From assembly GCA_028015205.1 (NCBI GenBank), contig CM051519.1:44125979-44189978 (forward strand): a stretch of DNA of 64,000 nucleotides, in the 5' to 3' direction. The translations under genes were made by a program, and so were the position numbers. Origin of the DNA: Mytilisepta virgata. Lineage: Eukaryota > Mollusca > Bivalvia > Mytilida > Mytilidae. The notes beneath the pieces are model-generated. The model saw nothing but the letters and a program-made list of their open reading frames with translations, did not search any database and had not been told where the DNA came from. Below, in pieces: positions 1 through 10,850 of this stretch; the stretch's first letter is position 1, and each line of letters begins with the position of its first letter.

Positions 1-749
1 GGTGACCATACTCGCATTTGCGAGTAAAATGATGACCTCATACTCACAAAAGAGTGTATCAGTTCAGATCTCCATTCTGATATACTTGTGTCTGGGAGTT
101 CGACCAGACTGTATAGGGAATGGGGTTCTACCAAAAAGCAACATACACTGATAAAAATACTGTAAACAAATATTCAAGTCAAACAGAAAATAATACTTTA
201 CATCATTCATACAAATTAAATATTTGATTGAAATTAAAGTCCAAGGTTTGATTATCATCAATAAACAACAGACAAAGTATTAATGAAAGAATGGATAAAA
301 CATTCCAAACAAATATAATTAAATCCTCCAATGTTATGTACATGTATTGTAAGGTGATCTTGTCCTCAAAAGGAATTTTCAGTTAAAAAACATCATTTTT
401 AACAACTGCTAGTCATACTGATTTAATGTATTTTAAAACTGTATCTGAGGAAACAGTTGCTCTTTTTTCCTACAGAGCTGGTACAAAACCATTAAACAAT
501 GCTTATCATAATAAATGTAAATTTAATGGCAACAGTTCATCAACCCCTCAATACAAATTCTACATAACAAAAAAATATATTTATTTCCAGAAAAAACAGA
601 GTATCATTCCTGTAACACCGTGATGAAGATTATAAATATATACAGCTATAAATAATATTAATGCATGCTAAGAGTTATTAAAGCCTACTGTAGCTACAGA
701 CGTTAGGGGCGATTTAATCTGCATCTTTTTCACCGCATTAAGAACATAC
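1..749. other. Intronic AT-rich sequence downstream of the canonical PKA first exon
   Basis: Should be the start of PKA intron 1 on the minus strand. I searched both strands for the next kinase exon and did not find it. A short hairpin (tactcgca/tgcgagta) lies at about 10-27. Nothing else is supported. Confidence 0.5.
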
Positions 750-795
750 CATTTTCTGTTGGATCCCCTTTCTTTGCAGTAGCCGCATTCCCCAT
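750..795 (-). CDS. Pka-C: First coding exon of PKA catalytic subunit, canonical N-terminus (partial gene)
   Basis: Reading the minus strand from the ATG at 795-793, the exon encodes MGNAATAKKGDPTEN and one extra base (G), then a GTATGT donor at 749-744. Vertebrate PKA C-alpha starts MGNAAAAKKGSEQES in an exon that also ends in phase 1 with a G (completed to Val by exon 2). The match in sequence, length (15 residues) and splice phase is the basis of the call. Gly2 after the initiator Met fits the N-myristoylation signal known for this family; the A-helix and kinase core would come from later exons. No kinase exon (glycine loop, HRD, DFG) is seen between here and position 1, so the shared exons should lie outside the window. 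The rest of the gene's first exons lie upstream on the same strand. Fairly sure of identity; the donor is GTATGT rather than GTAAGT. Confidence 0.82.
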
Positions 796-3180
796 TTCCC
801 TATTTGTGAATTTTTCACGATCTATTTGATATATAGCTCCTTATAAATGTAATTCCTTTTCAGAGAATGAAAATCCAGTTCATTCGGCCATTACACACAT
901 AGTGAGCGTATTAATCCATAATATTCTCGTGAATGTAAATATCATAAATGATCCAATTAAGCATTTTTTTAAATGTAGTACAGTCAATCGTAATACGATA
1001 CATATTAGTTAATACAATTTTATTACAGATGTTGTCATATTTTTCTCTGTCTAACAACAACACGTGTTTATTTTGGCACTATATTTTTACGCGGCGGAAT
1101 TTCCAATATAAACATTATAATCACGACCTTCGACAGTCAATACACATCCCATCCCCAACGATATACAGATGAAATTATTCCTGCACCATAAGTTTATTGA
1201 CATGTCAAAGTTGTAATAAGTTGTGCCTTGTTGGTGCAATTAACATAGTGATTTTTTATACGATCCTACTGTACGTAGATAATGACTAATGTACGGTACA
1301 GTAGAACTCGGGGTTTATAAATTTAAATTTGGTCAATTGGTGTAGATACAACTCAAATTATTGGCCAAAGTCCCGAGACAAAGGCGGAGTCATACATACC
1401 AGCTAGGAATTTACGAAATAAAAAACTAGAGAGTGACTGACAAGGCCAAAATTTGATCCACATGACAAATACATGCATGCTCTTCAGTCTCATAGCCATG
1501 GACCTTACGAAATGAGTGAATAATTACAAAATTCTATGTGGCCCACTTCTTCTGCTGTTTCCTCGATTTTGATAGCTGACATAGTGTTTTTTTTTACTTT
1601 TTGTGCTTGGATTCAAAGAGGTTGCAGACGAAATTTTTGTAAACCGGAAGTTGTAGACCACGTGATAATTTTTTTGGAGTTGATTTCGGTTTCAAAAGTA
1701 GGCAAAAAACTAATATATCTATATAATCGCACGACTCTTAAACAATCACAAAGAAGCGCAAATGCGGATTATAATTCTGGTTCAGTTGCCCAGGACTGGA
1801 CACATGAGTTTTCGTCAAAATTAAGCCATTTTAATCTATATTTTTGGAGGATGTATGAGGAAAAATCTCAACTGTCTGAGCCTCAACTCTTGGCACGTTG
1901 CTCCTGGGAAAAACAGTTCTTCAATCCGAGCTTTATTTCATTAACAAAAAAATGAACTGCCCATTTATCTATGAAATCTGAATTACAATGTAATTCACCG
2001 AGCAAATAATGACTGCGCCTCATTCAATCCTTTTAAATAAAATAATTGCATATAATATTCCACTACGATGTACCATCGATGTGTTTCTTATCATTTACTA
2101 TATTGGGCATTTCAATTTGATATTTTAAAGACGCGCAAACTGAATAAATGTAACACACATTCGTTAAACGGGAGACAACTTCTGTGCATATAGTACACTG
2201 TGCCCCAGTTAGCAAAATGGGCAACAAAGTTTATCAGGTTTTTGAAAGCGAACTGCGAGAATATGAAACATGATTGGAATGGGCCTTTTACACCAATTTA
2301 GAAAGTTATCTTCATCTCGCAGTTTCAATAGAAATTTAAGAAATAACAATGTGTCTATGTTAACCCGTCATCTGAAATTTGAAAAATATGAAATGATAAG
2401 CCTTTGGTACCTGCAGTATTGTTACATTCCATATGCACATTTGAACAATTTATCCTATTTAAAAAAATGTTAAAGGACAAAATGAGGAAATCTGAAATAT
2501 AGAGCGGATTAACTGCAAGAATGACCGGAGAGGGTAGACTAAAAAATCTTCTGGGGACAGATTGATTAAGTTATCACAATAAACATGAAATCTATGTTTG
2601 ATATTGATCAAATATGTTGTTAGGATTATTCGATAAATCCGAATCCTTCAAAATGAATCCCTTCCCAATGGCCTCTTATGTTGGAAACGGGATCCGCCCA
2701 GCTCAATAAAAATTACTTTATGTTTCACAATCCTTTTATATTCACGAAATGGCACCTTAAATAATTATTCATACAAATAAGATTACAATTCTAAATCTAT
2801 TAATAAAACCGCCATAAGTTGACAAAAGGAGAAAGTCATTTGAATTAAATTAAAATGTACGGGTTAAACGCTTCGACGCACTTCAAAGGTAAAGCTTCAA
2901 TGGAAATGCCTTAAAATAGAAACATATGTCTAAATATGGATCAGTGTCTGAATTCTTTGAAAGCCACCATAATTATTATATCAAATTTTATTTAAAATTT
3001 TCATTTCCGCTTCTGAATCCATACAAATAATAACACAACACAATGTTTATTTTCAAATTCAATCCCCGGGAGGCAAATACACATATTAAATATATTGATT
3101 AAAGCATCAACAATAGATAAGGTACATGGTACTTAATGTGAACGTCGTTTCTTGTATAAAACACATTTCAATTGTCAAAA

Positions 3181-3220
<40 letters not shown>

Positions 3221-3384
3221 GGTGTATTGTAAATCAATCTAAACCAGTGACAACACATGATCAAAATCCTGTTGAATATGGCAGTTTTTTTCAATAGAGT
3301 TACGACGATTACATGTACTTTTTCATGTCCAGTAGATACACCTAAAAATGGTGTAGAATAATACATTTTCTAAAGTTAAAAAAA
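796..3384. other. Upstream flank of the canonical PKA exon; no other gene seen
   Basis: Should contain the 5' UTR and promoter for the MGNAATAKKG exon, but I cannot place a start site. The 140-codon plus-strand frame at 1536-1955 looks like chance translation. An imperfect hairpin pairs cgaactgcgaga (about 2248) with tctcgcagtttc (about 2316). Confidence 0.4.
3181..3220. repeat. (CT)n(AT)n microsatellite
   Basis: About ten CT units run directly into about ten AT units. Confidence 0.95.
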
Positions 3385-3657
3385 ATGCTCCGCTGGGCGC
3401 AGCTAGATACGACCGCAGATGTCGAACCCTGAATAGTTGGGGCAATTATGAACACAACATTCAAGCTTGATACAATACTGAATTTGGATTGTGAATAAAT
3501 ATTTGACACAGCATAGGTTTCTGACACAGAATGAATGTTGTCTAAGAACTTAAAAATTTTTAATTTACCTATTCAAACCATATCAGTATTATTTGTTTTT
3601 ATATATAAATCAGAAATAACCAATTTAAAATTTAAAATTGGGCACACATATAAATTT

Positions 3658-4520
3658 CTTGCTATTGTGCAATACTGTGTAATTGAAAATTTCTTCAAAT
3701 ATTTGACACATAATAGGTTTCTGACACAGAATAACTGAAATCAAAGAACTTAAAATTGGTCATATGATTTGAATTTATATTCAATTTTTTGCTTTCGTGT
3801 AATACAATATGCTGTGGAGAATTGCCCCCCCCCCCCAAAAAAAAAATAATAATTTACCCCCTTTTTTTAGCTTTTGTGCAATACACTATGAAGTTGCACA
3901 TTGACCCCCCTCCCCAAAAAAAACAAAAAACAATAAAATTTATTGTAACCCCCCCTTTTTTTTGCTAAAAAAAATTTGAAATTTTCTTTTTAATTTATGA
4001 AATATGAAATGAGAAAAAATTACCCCCTCCCCAATTTCTCATTTACCCCCCCCCCCCCCCAAATTTTGTTTTCAACCCCCCCCCCCCCCCATTTCTTTAT
4101 ACTTTGCAACCATAACAGCCCATTTAAATACACCATAACATATTAAAATAGAAAATGACATCATAGTCATGGATGGCAAATTTTAAATATACATATTAAA
4201 AGCAGTTTAGATAAGATAAACAAAAAAGCTTCATCAGCACATTTTATATTGGCAAATTTCCAATGGAATTTGTTAATAATAAAGTTTTGATAACAGGGCA
4301 CACATATCAATTTCTTGCTATTGCGCAATACTGTGCAATTGAAAATTTCTTCAAATATTTGACACATAATAGGTTTCTGACACAGAATAACTGAAATAAA
4401 GAACTTAGAATTGGTCATATGATTTGAATTTATATTCAATTTTTTGCTTTTGTGTAATACAATATGCTGTGGAGAATTGCCCCCCCCCCCAAAAAAAAAA
4501 ATAATTTACCCCCTTTTTAG
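3658..4520. repeat. Direct duplication of a 200-bp module with C/A homopolymers
   Basis: The module beginning cttgctattg(t/c)gcaatactgtg and ending in a poly-C/poly-A run and 'aatttaccccct' occurs at about 3658-3870 and again at about 4312-4520 with few differences. Between them lie several further poly-C tracts (about 3905, 3950, 4025-4092). Confidence 0.85.
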
Positions 4521-4530
4521 CTTTAATTTT

Positions 4531-5316
4531 GGACCCCGATTTGGACCAACTTGGAAAATCGGCCCATAATAAAAAAAACTAAGTACATGTTTAGATTCAG
4601 CATATCAAAGAACCCCAAGAATTCAATTTTTGTTAAAATCGAACTAAGTTTAATTTTGGACCCTTTGGACCTTAATGTAGACCAATTTGAAAACGGGACC
4701 AAAAATTAAGAATCTAAATGCACGGTTAGATTCGGCATATCAAAGAACCCCAATAGTTCAATTTTCGATGAAATCAAACAAAGTTTAATTTTGGACCCCG
4801 ATTTGGACCAACTTGAAAACTGGGCCCATAATAAAAAAACTAAGTACATGTTTAGATTCAGCATATCAAAGAACCCCAAGAATTCAATTTTTGTTAAAAT
4901 CAAACTAAGTTTAATTTTGGACCCTTTGGACCTTAATGTAGACCAATTTGAAAACGGGACCAAAAATTAAGAATCTAAATGCACGGTTAGATTCGGCATA
5001 TCAAAGAACCCCAATAGTTCAATTTTCGATGAAATCAAACAAAGTTTAATTTTGGACCCCGATTTGGACCAACTTGAAAACTGGGCCCATAATAAAAAAA
5101 ACTAAGTACATGTTTAGATTCAGCATATCAAAGAACCCCAAGAATTCAATTTTTGTTAAAATCAAACTAAGTTTAATTTTGGACCCTTTGGACCTTAATG
5201 TAGACCAATTTGAAAACGGGAAAAAAAATTAAGATCCTAAATGCACGGTTAGATTCGGCATATCAAAGAACCCCAATAGTTAAATTTTCAATGAAATCAA
5301 ACAAAGTTTAATTTTG
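4531..5316. repeat. Tandem repeat, period about 262 bp, 3 copies
   Basis: 'ggaccccgatttggaccaac' starts at 4531, 4793 and 5054, and a diverged form at 5317. Each unit is itself a diverged dimer of about 130-bp halves (ggaccccgattt and ggaccctttgg). Confidence 0.9.
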
Positions 5317-5780
5317 GACCCTTTTGGCCCCTAATTCCTAAACTGTTGGGACCAAAACTCCAAAAATCAATCCCAACCTTCCTTTTGTGGTCATAAACCT
5401 TGTGTTTAAATTTCATAGATTTCTATTTACTTATACTAAAGTTATTGTGCAAAAACCAAGAAAAATGCTTATTTTGGCCCTTTTTTAGCCCCTAATTCCT
5501 AAACTGTTGGGACCAAAACTCCCAAAAACAATCCCAACCTTCCTTTTGTGGTCATAAACCTTGTGTTAAAATTTCACAGATTTCTATTTACTTATACTAG
5601 AGTTATTGTGCGAAAACCTAGAAAAATGCTTATTGGGCCCTTTTTTGGCCCCTGATTCTTAAACTGTTGGGACCAAAACTCCCAAAATCAATCCCAACCT
5701 TCCTTTTGTGGTCATAAACCTTGTGTTTAAATTTCATAGATTTCTATTAACTTATACTAAAGTTATAGTGCGAAAACCAA
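5317..5780. repeat. Tandem repeat, period about 160 bp, 3 copies
   Basis: 'cct(a/g)attc(c/t)taaactgttggg' recurs at about 5331, 5492 and 5652, each followed by 'ccttccttttgtggtcataa'. Confidence 0.9.
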
Positions 5781-5788
5781 ATGTCTTC

Positions 5789-5826
5789 GGACGACGCCGC
5801 AGACGACGGACGACGACGCAGACGAC

Positions 5827-5858
<32 letters not shown>

Positions 5859-5871
5859 CGCCGACGCCGCC
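5789..5871. repeat. (GAC)n microsatellite
   Basis: Interrupted GAC/GCC trinucleotide tract immediately before the terminal palindrome of the element. Confidence 0.95.
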
Positions 5872-5915
5872 AACGTCATACCAATATACGACCGCAAAAA
5901 TTTTGCGGTCGTATA

Positions 5916-6335
5916 AAAAAAAATACCACAATTGCAGTTACAATGACAAAAAATATTTAAAAAATCAACCAGGTACTTCTGCGAATCTTTGTTAAATTCA
6001 AGAAGGAAAATGACATTTAACGATTGTAGCTATAACATGTAAATAACTTTAGAATTTTTTGATACAATACAAATTTTCGACTTAATAGAAAATCTGAAAA
6101 TGGACAGCATGATTTCATTAAGCAATAAAAAACAGTGCCATCATGACCACAGATATATCGACCATCAAGTCATGTCAAAAATTTCCACGTGGAATTAACA
6201 TAACATTTCAGTTCGGAAGCTCTCTCCACAAGTAAAGGCATTAACCGAGTGGACCTAAGCAGATACAGATTTTGATGCATTAGATGTTTTTGACACGCCA
6301 AAAATAAAACTAGAAAATGTGTCTATAAGACATGG
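5916..6335. other. No recognised feature
   Basis: AT-rich spacer between two repeat elements; nothing supported. Confidence 0.4.
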
Positions 6336-7142
6336 ATGCCCCGCCCTTAAAAAGGATTTGTAATATTGACCTAAATAGGAAAGAAATATCCAGTTATAAA
6401 AGTGAAAAATGAAGTTTATAATGGAGCAAATATATGGTACAGAACTGTGTTGTACTTTAAAAGACTAAAATTGTTTTGTTTAAGTATCATTGGCAACAGG
6501 ATTTCTAAGATATGGAGCTATGGTAGTATGAATTTGATTTCTTTTATTACATGTTCTAATGGGCAGATTTAAAAAACAACCTTTTCAAAAGTAAGAAATA
6601 TGAGGAAATGGACCTAAACATAAACTTTAAGCAAAGTCATTCGACCATGAAAAGTAAGTCAATGTGACCCAAATATTGCCGAATAGCGTAGTACTATACA
6701 AGAGGACTGTAGAGATGAAAAATCATTAATATATTACTATAAGATTCTGATTAATTGACCCTAATGTAGTAAAATTAAACCAAAGTCACGGAAGCATAAA
6801 ATGTAGGTCATAGCGTCCCAAGTTTTGCTTAACTTCCTTGTGCTATACAAGAGGACTGTACTGGTGAAATATCATTGATATATTACTATAGGTTTCTGAG
6901 AAATGAACCTAAACGCAAAACTTAACCAAAGTCACTGAAGTATGAAATGTAGGTCATACCGACCCAACTTTGCTGAACTGTGTTGTATTATTCAAGAGGA
7001 CTGTACATAGAGGTGAAATATCAATTGATATATTACTATAGGTGTCTGAGAAATGGAACTAAACGCAAAACCTAACCGAACCGGGACGTATGTACGGACA
7101 CGGGTAAATCTATATGCTCCAACCACATTTGTGGCGGGGCAT
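6336..7142 (+). mobile_element. Second tandem-core non-autonomous element with GC-rich inverted ends
   Basis: atgccccgcc at 6336-6345 and ggcggggcat at 7133-7142 are exact 10-bp inverted repeats bounding about 807 bp. The interior holds at least three diverged copies of a 145-149-bp unit; 'caagaggactgt' recurs at 6699, 6848 and 6993, followed by 'gaaatatca..gatatattactata'. No coding capacity. Confidence 0.6.
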
Positions 7143-8043
7143 AAAAAACCATAAGACCAACACAAAATGATACAGATTTAAACTAAATTCCGAAATGACC
7201 GAAAAAAAACTGAAAAATGTATTAACTGAAAAAATCATCTACTATTAGTAGTATTTTTAAATTCGTATTCATTTTATGCAGAACATTTCAAGTATTACAT
7301 ATCACCAATAGCTGCGTGCATTTCAAAGACGCTTCTATAGTTTTCGAGAAAGTGTAGGCTGATGGCTGCTACAGAAGGCTATATTATATGAAGCTTCCCT
7401 ACCATCCAGCCTTTCACAGTGGCAGTCAAAATTGGACCCCCTTTGTGTCCCATCCCACCCATAATTGAATTGTTTGAGAAATTTTTGAACTGCATGGTTC
7501 TTGTCCTGAAGAAGCACAAAATATTTGTCAAACTACAACCAATCAATATCCCCCGCGACATAAAATCGGAATGTATGTTGTATACCTGTCGTTCCGTCGC
7601 ATATAAAAACCGGATGTACGTCTTGACCACAAAAACTAAAACCTTCTCTTTGAGATTTTAACCTACAATCTTTTATTTTACGGTTTACCCATAAAAACCC
7701 AAAACTGTCAATAATCTAATTATCAAAATTTTGCTTTCCTTCATTTTTCACAAAATTAATGGTTGATGAACTTTTGCTATATAGGGTAAATAGCTTTGCT
7801 ATATAGGGTAAATAGCTTGTTCTTCTTTCGGATTTTATACTAGAACCTTTCATTTTTACAGATTACTTCCACATATACCAAACGTCTTCACAAAATTACA
7901 GGTTTATGGACTTTTTTGGTTATACCTTTGGTCCGCCTAACTATCCTCAATGTTTAAGACCAGGAAACTTTTAATTTATTATTATTAATTTATGTATTAA
8001 AGATCACCCCCCCCCCCCCCCCCCTCCAGGTCAGGGTTTGTTT
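7143..8043. other. No gene seen; short tandem duplication and poly-C
   Basis: A 22-bp unit (tttgctatatagggtaaatagc) is duplicated at about 7773-7817 and a poly-C tract lies at about 8006-8023. Overlapping frames on both strands at 7335-7661 look like chance. Confidence 0.4.
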
Positions 8044-8250
8044 CCACCTTCGTTCCTATACAAATCCTGACATCACACATTCATATTGTGCGGGTCGAAC
8101 ATTTCGCCGCCTTGTGTGTGACCTAGAAAATTCTACCTACGACGTAAATGGGTTCGCTTTTGACCTTGAGAAGTAACCAATGACAATCGTTCACTTCTGA
8201 CCGGTAAAATATGAATGTGTGATGTCAGGGGTTTGTAGGAACGAACGTGG
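8044..8250. mobile_element. MITE with about 43-bp terminal inverted repeats
   Basis: 8044-8087 (ccaccttcgttcct...) and 8208-8250 (...aggaacgaacgtgg) are inverted copies with a few mismatches, both containing the palindromic-context string catcacacattcatatt. No clear target-site duplication was found. Confidence 0.75.
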
Positions 8251-9833
8251 ATGATTAAAGATGGGCATATATATATTACCATGTAAGAGCTTGATTTTTT
8301 TTGAAACGGTGAAATTTGCCACATGTGTACAGTTGTATTTTTCGCCTGGGCTACTGACTCCAGCAAAACTTTTTATCCATAGATTTATTTAATTATACTG
8401 GATGTTTCAACACATACCAAAGGTTTGCATATCATCAGGATTTTGACATTGTTTCATTTATTACAAAATAAATGCTTGTTGAAATTGATCATTTCTTTTG
8501 CATACCGTGGTCCTCAGTTGTGATGGAGTACATACACATATTTACATGTACGTACATTTATGTTCATAAGTTTGTACTGTTGAATATTACAAAGTTTAAG
8601 CCATATCTGAGATACATGTACATGTGTGCGTTTGTTTACCATGTTAAAATAGAAAAAAAATGTGTATCAACGAAACAATAGTACAAGATATATATAGGGA
8701 TCGGCGTGTGACGTCCAACAAAAAAAAATTAAAATAAACACAAATTTCATGTCAAAGTTTAACAATAAAGGTGACAATATACATACATCGAAACACAGGT
8801 TACTGGCCTGTGATATTTAATCTTTAGTTAACGAACATAAAAAATATGCATAGAAAAATTAAAATACACCACCCCGGGAATCGAACTATTCTACAAACAA
8901 TGAGGAATTACCGTTCTTAAAATTATCATGATATGGAAATCTAGATACACGATTGATTTCACAGAAAATTCTACTACACTTATGATCTAAAATACATGCA
9001 AGTTCATCGTAATAGACACTGATACAAAATTTAAAAAAAGTCTTGATTCAAAATGGAACACAAATAAAACCAAGATATATAATCCTAATAGATTAAACAT
9101 TTTAATCTAACTATTTGGGATAAAAATACAAAATACAGTCACGGACAAAACAGTTATCTATACGGTTGACACCACACCAAATAAAATCCTTTTCTAGGGG
9201 CAAATATGTTTTCTCTTAGGATAATAAACAAGCGCTAAACGGGAATATACGTAGTGAAAATAATTTGATTTCTGTGTGTGTAAAAATATTTGTGACTATC
9301 GCAAAAGCTGAGTCCCCGTTTTTTTCAGACCCCATTTATCATGTTTATCTTTCTTGTGTCAGTTTATCAGTTGGGGCAATATGATCATAATTTGACCAGA
9401 CACATTATACCTCTGTAATGAATAGGATATTTCTGTATGTCCTGGGGGTATGACTTAATATTCTAACTTAATATTGCACGTGTATAGAATTATTAATTGT
9501 TTATGGTAATTAAACAACCTACATGAAAAAGTATAATTATGAGATAATGAAAACTTCGGCGAATCAATGTGCATCGTTATTATTTAAACAATATGAGAGG
9601 TTTTTAGTGATACGCCTCTGCCCCCTCCCCCTTTTTTGTATCCGATAAAACTTGCATAACTTGCTGGATATGCGCTTATCACAACAAAATTTCATTCAAT
9701 GTATCGCGTGCACACAACCAAGATCTGGTTTACTTAATCTAGAAACCAGATGTGTGCAAACCGATAAAAGATAACAACAATTTGTGTGTATTATAAACAA
9801 ACCTCGCGGAGTAAGAATTAAACCTGAACTTAC
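8251..9833. other. Intronic/intergenic sequence, no gene seen
   Basis: A possible tRNA B-box remnant (minus-strand gttcgattcccgggg at about 8874-8888) is present but no tRNA fold follows. Otherwise AT-rich noncoding sequence, including the intron just downstream of the 9834-10071 exon. Confidence 0.35.
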
Positions 9834-10071
9834 TGTCCCATAAATATAGTCGATGTAGTTCTCTTTTCAATCGTTCGTCACGTATTCTGTTTGTTTCTCG
9901 TTGGTCATATTTTCTCAAACTAAATGTTCTATAACCTCTGTCCCTCCTCAGAGGGGGTAGCTCGCCCCCACTCCCTGTTCTAGTTCTGATTTGTTCTTGG
10001 TTCTGTTGCTGCTGCTGAAGTTGAGCTTTTCTCTTCTTTTCAGAATCAAACAGATCAAAGAAAAAATCCAT
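9834..10071 (-). CDS. Long alternative first exon, 79 residues, Gln/Arg-rich (probable PKA-C isoform)
   Basis: The ATG at 10071-10069 opens 79 codons that end in phase 1 (GAC then A) at a consensus GTAAGT donor (9833-9828). The open frame would otherwise run to a stop at 9739. The product starts MDFFFDLFDSEKKRK, has a Gln run at about residues 18-25 (QLQQQQQNQEQ), a basic Arg-rich stretch at about 30-70 with RDRGYRTFS near 44-52, and ends HRLYLWD. No signal peptide or membrane segment. It has real-protein composition (charged, low Leu/Ile/Tyr noise) unlike the chance frames around it. Same strand and splice phase as the MGNAATAKKG exon 9 kb downstream, so I infer an alternative N-terminus of the PKA catalytic subunit. 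It lacks Gly2, so it would not be myristoylated. Another minus-strand gene's first exon is the alternative. Confidence 0.65.
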
Positions 10072-10627
10072 GTTTGTTTATGTTAAATATTTGTCACACG
10101 TAGAAACTCCTTATTAAAAATGTGTTAAAGATTCATTGTTGTGTATTTAGATGAAATCCGATCCATCACGGTGCAGTTCAGTTCATTGGAACAAAGTACA
10201 TTTAAATATTTTTAGATTATTCACCATTGTTTGTTTCCATATTTAGTGTGCACATGGTCTACTTCACACTTGTTCAATGGAAAAAAAAACACACACTATA
10301 TCCACCAAATCAGTATATCATTATAGAATTGAATGTAAATTTCTTTCTTTTGATTGACGGCTTACGACATCAAAATCTTCACTGTTCCTTTACCGCAATG
10401 TCGTCTTAAACTGCCTCTGGGTTGTTTTTTGATGTAAATAGTTTTGTGTGCCACACTATGATCTAAGTTTAGAATGTTTTTATCATCAGGTGGCCTAATT
10501 TTCTCTTTATACTAACATTAAATGTGCCCATTCATGAGTATCGTTGGAATTTAAAAAATAATGAAAAACCTTCGCTACGGGTATTCTGGGGATTGTGTTG
10601 ATTCACACAGCATTACTCATTGCTTAC

Positions 10628-10664
10628 CTGCAGACGAATATAACGGACACAAGTATTCATTCAT
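10628..10664 (-). CDS. Candidate alternative first exon, phase 1 (weak)
   Basis: A minus-strand frame ends at a good donor (CTGCAG then GTAAGC, 10627-10622) in phase 1. With the ATG at 10664-10662 it would encode MNEYLCPLYSSA; the same frame is open back to an ATG at 10850, which would give 74 codons. It sits only about 560 bp upstream of the MDFFF exon. The longer product looks like chance translation (many Tyr, Val, Leu), so it may instead be a noncoding 5' exon or nothing. Kept only because donor and phase fit the series. Confidence 0.25.
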
Positions 10665-10850
10665 TAAAGTACTCTTTATTGTAAATACATAAATAACACA
10701 TGTGAAACCATTTAAATTCAAAACGTATTTTCGGGTAATGACAATTTTATTACTCAAGAAAAGGCTACTAAGAGGGATATTCTCACAATAATACATTGCA
10801 TGTCGTCCGCTAGAAGACAATGCACACAATTTCGATTGTTTATTTTTCAT

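Larger units (their letters stand above)
3385..5915 (+). mobile_element. Non-autonomous element with tandem core, GAC microsatellite and terminal hairpin
   Basis: The left end (tgctccgctgggcgcagc at about 3386, followed by atacgaccgca at 3407-3417) and the right end (a 15-bp-arm hairpin at 5885-5915 containing tgcggtcgtat) carry the same 11-mer in opposite orientation, that is, subterminal inverted repeats. Between them are a duplicated about 200-bp segment (3658-3870 and 4312-4520, about 654 bp apart), three copies of a 261-263-bp repeat from 4531, three copies of a 160-bp repeat from about 5317, and a GAC microsatellite at 5789-5871. This build (subterminal inverted repeats, tandem core, microsatellite, 3' palindrome) resembles Helentron-associated/pearl-type elements of bivalves. 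No transposase is encoded. The family name is inference. Confidence 0.6.

Noticed and set aside
1..749. PKA exon 2 within the window
   Set aside because: Searched the minus strand for a VKEFL-like or kinase N-lobe exon with an AG acceptor and found none.
1536..1955. 139-codon plus-strand open frame
   Set aside because: No recognisable motif, homopolymer-driven residues (FFF, KK), no splice or promoter context; looks like chance.
5708..5995. Frame encoding R/T-rich runs
   Set aside because: Translation of the GAC microsatellite inside a repeat element.
8868..8930. Possible tRNA gene (gttcgattcccgggg on minus)
   Set aside because: Only a B-box-like string; no A box or cloverleaf could be drawn.
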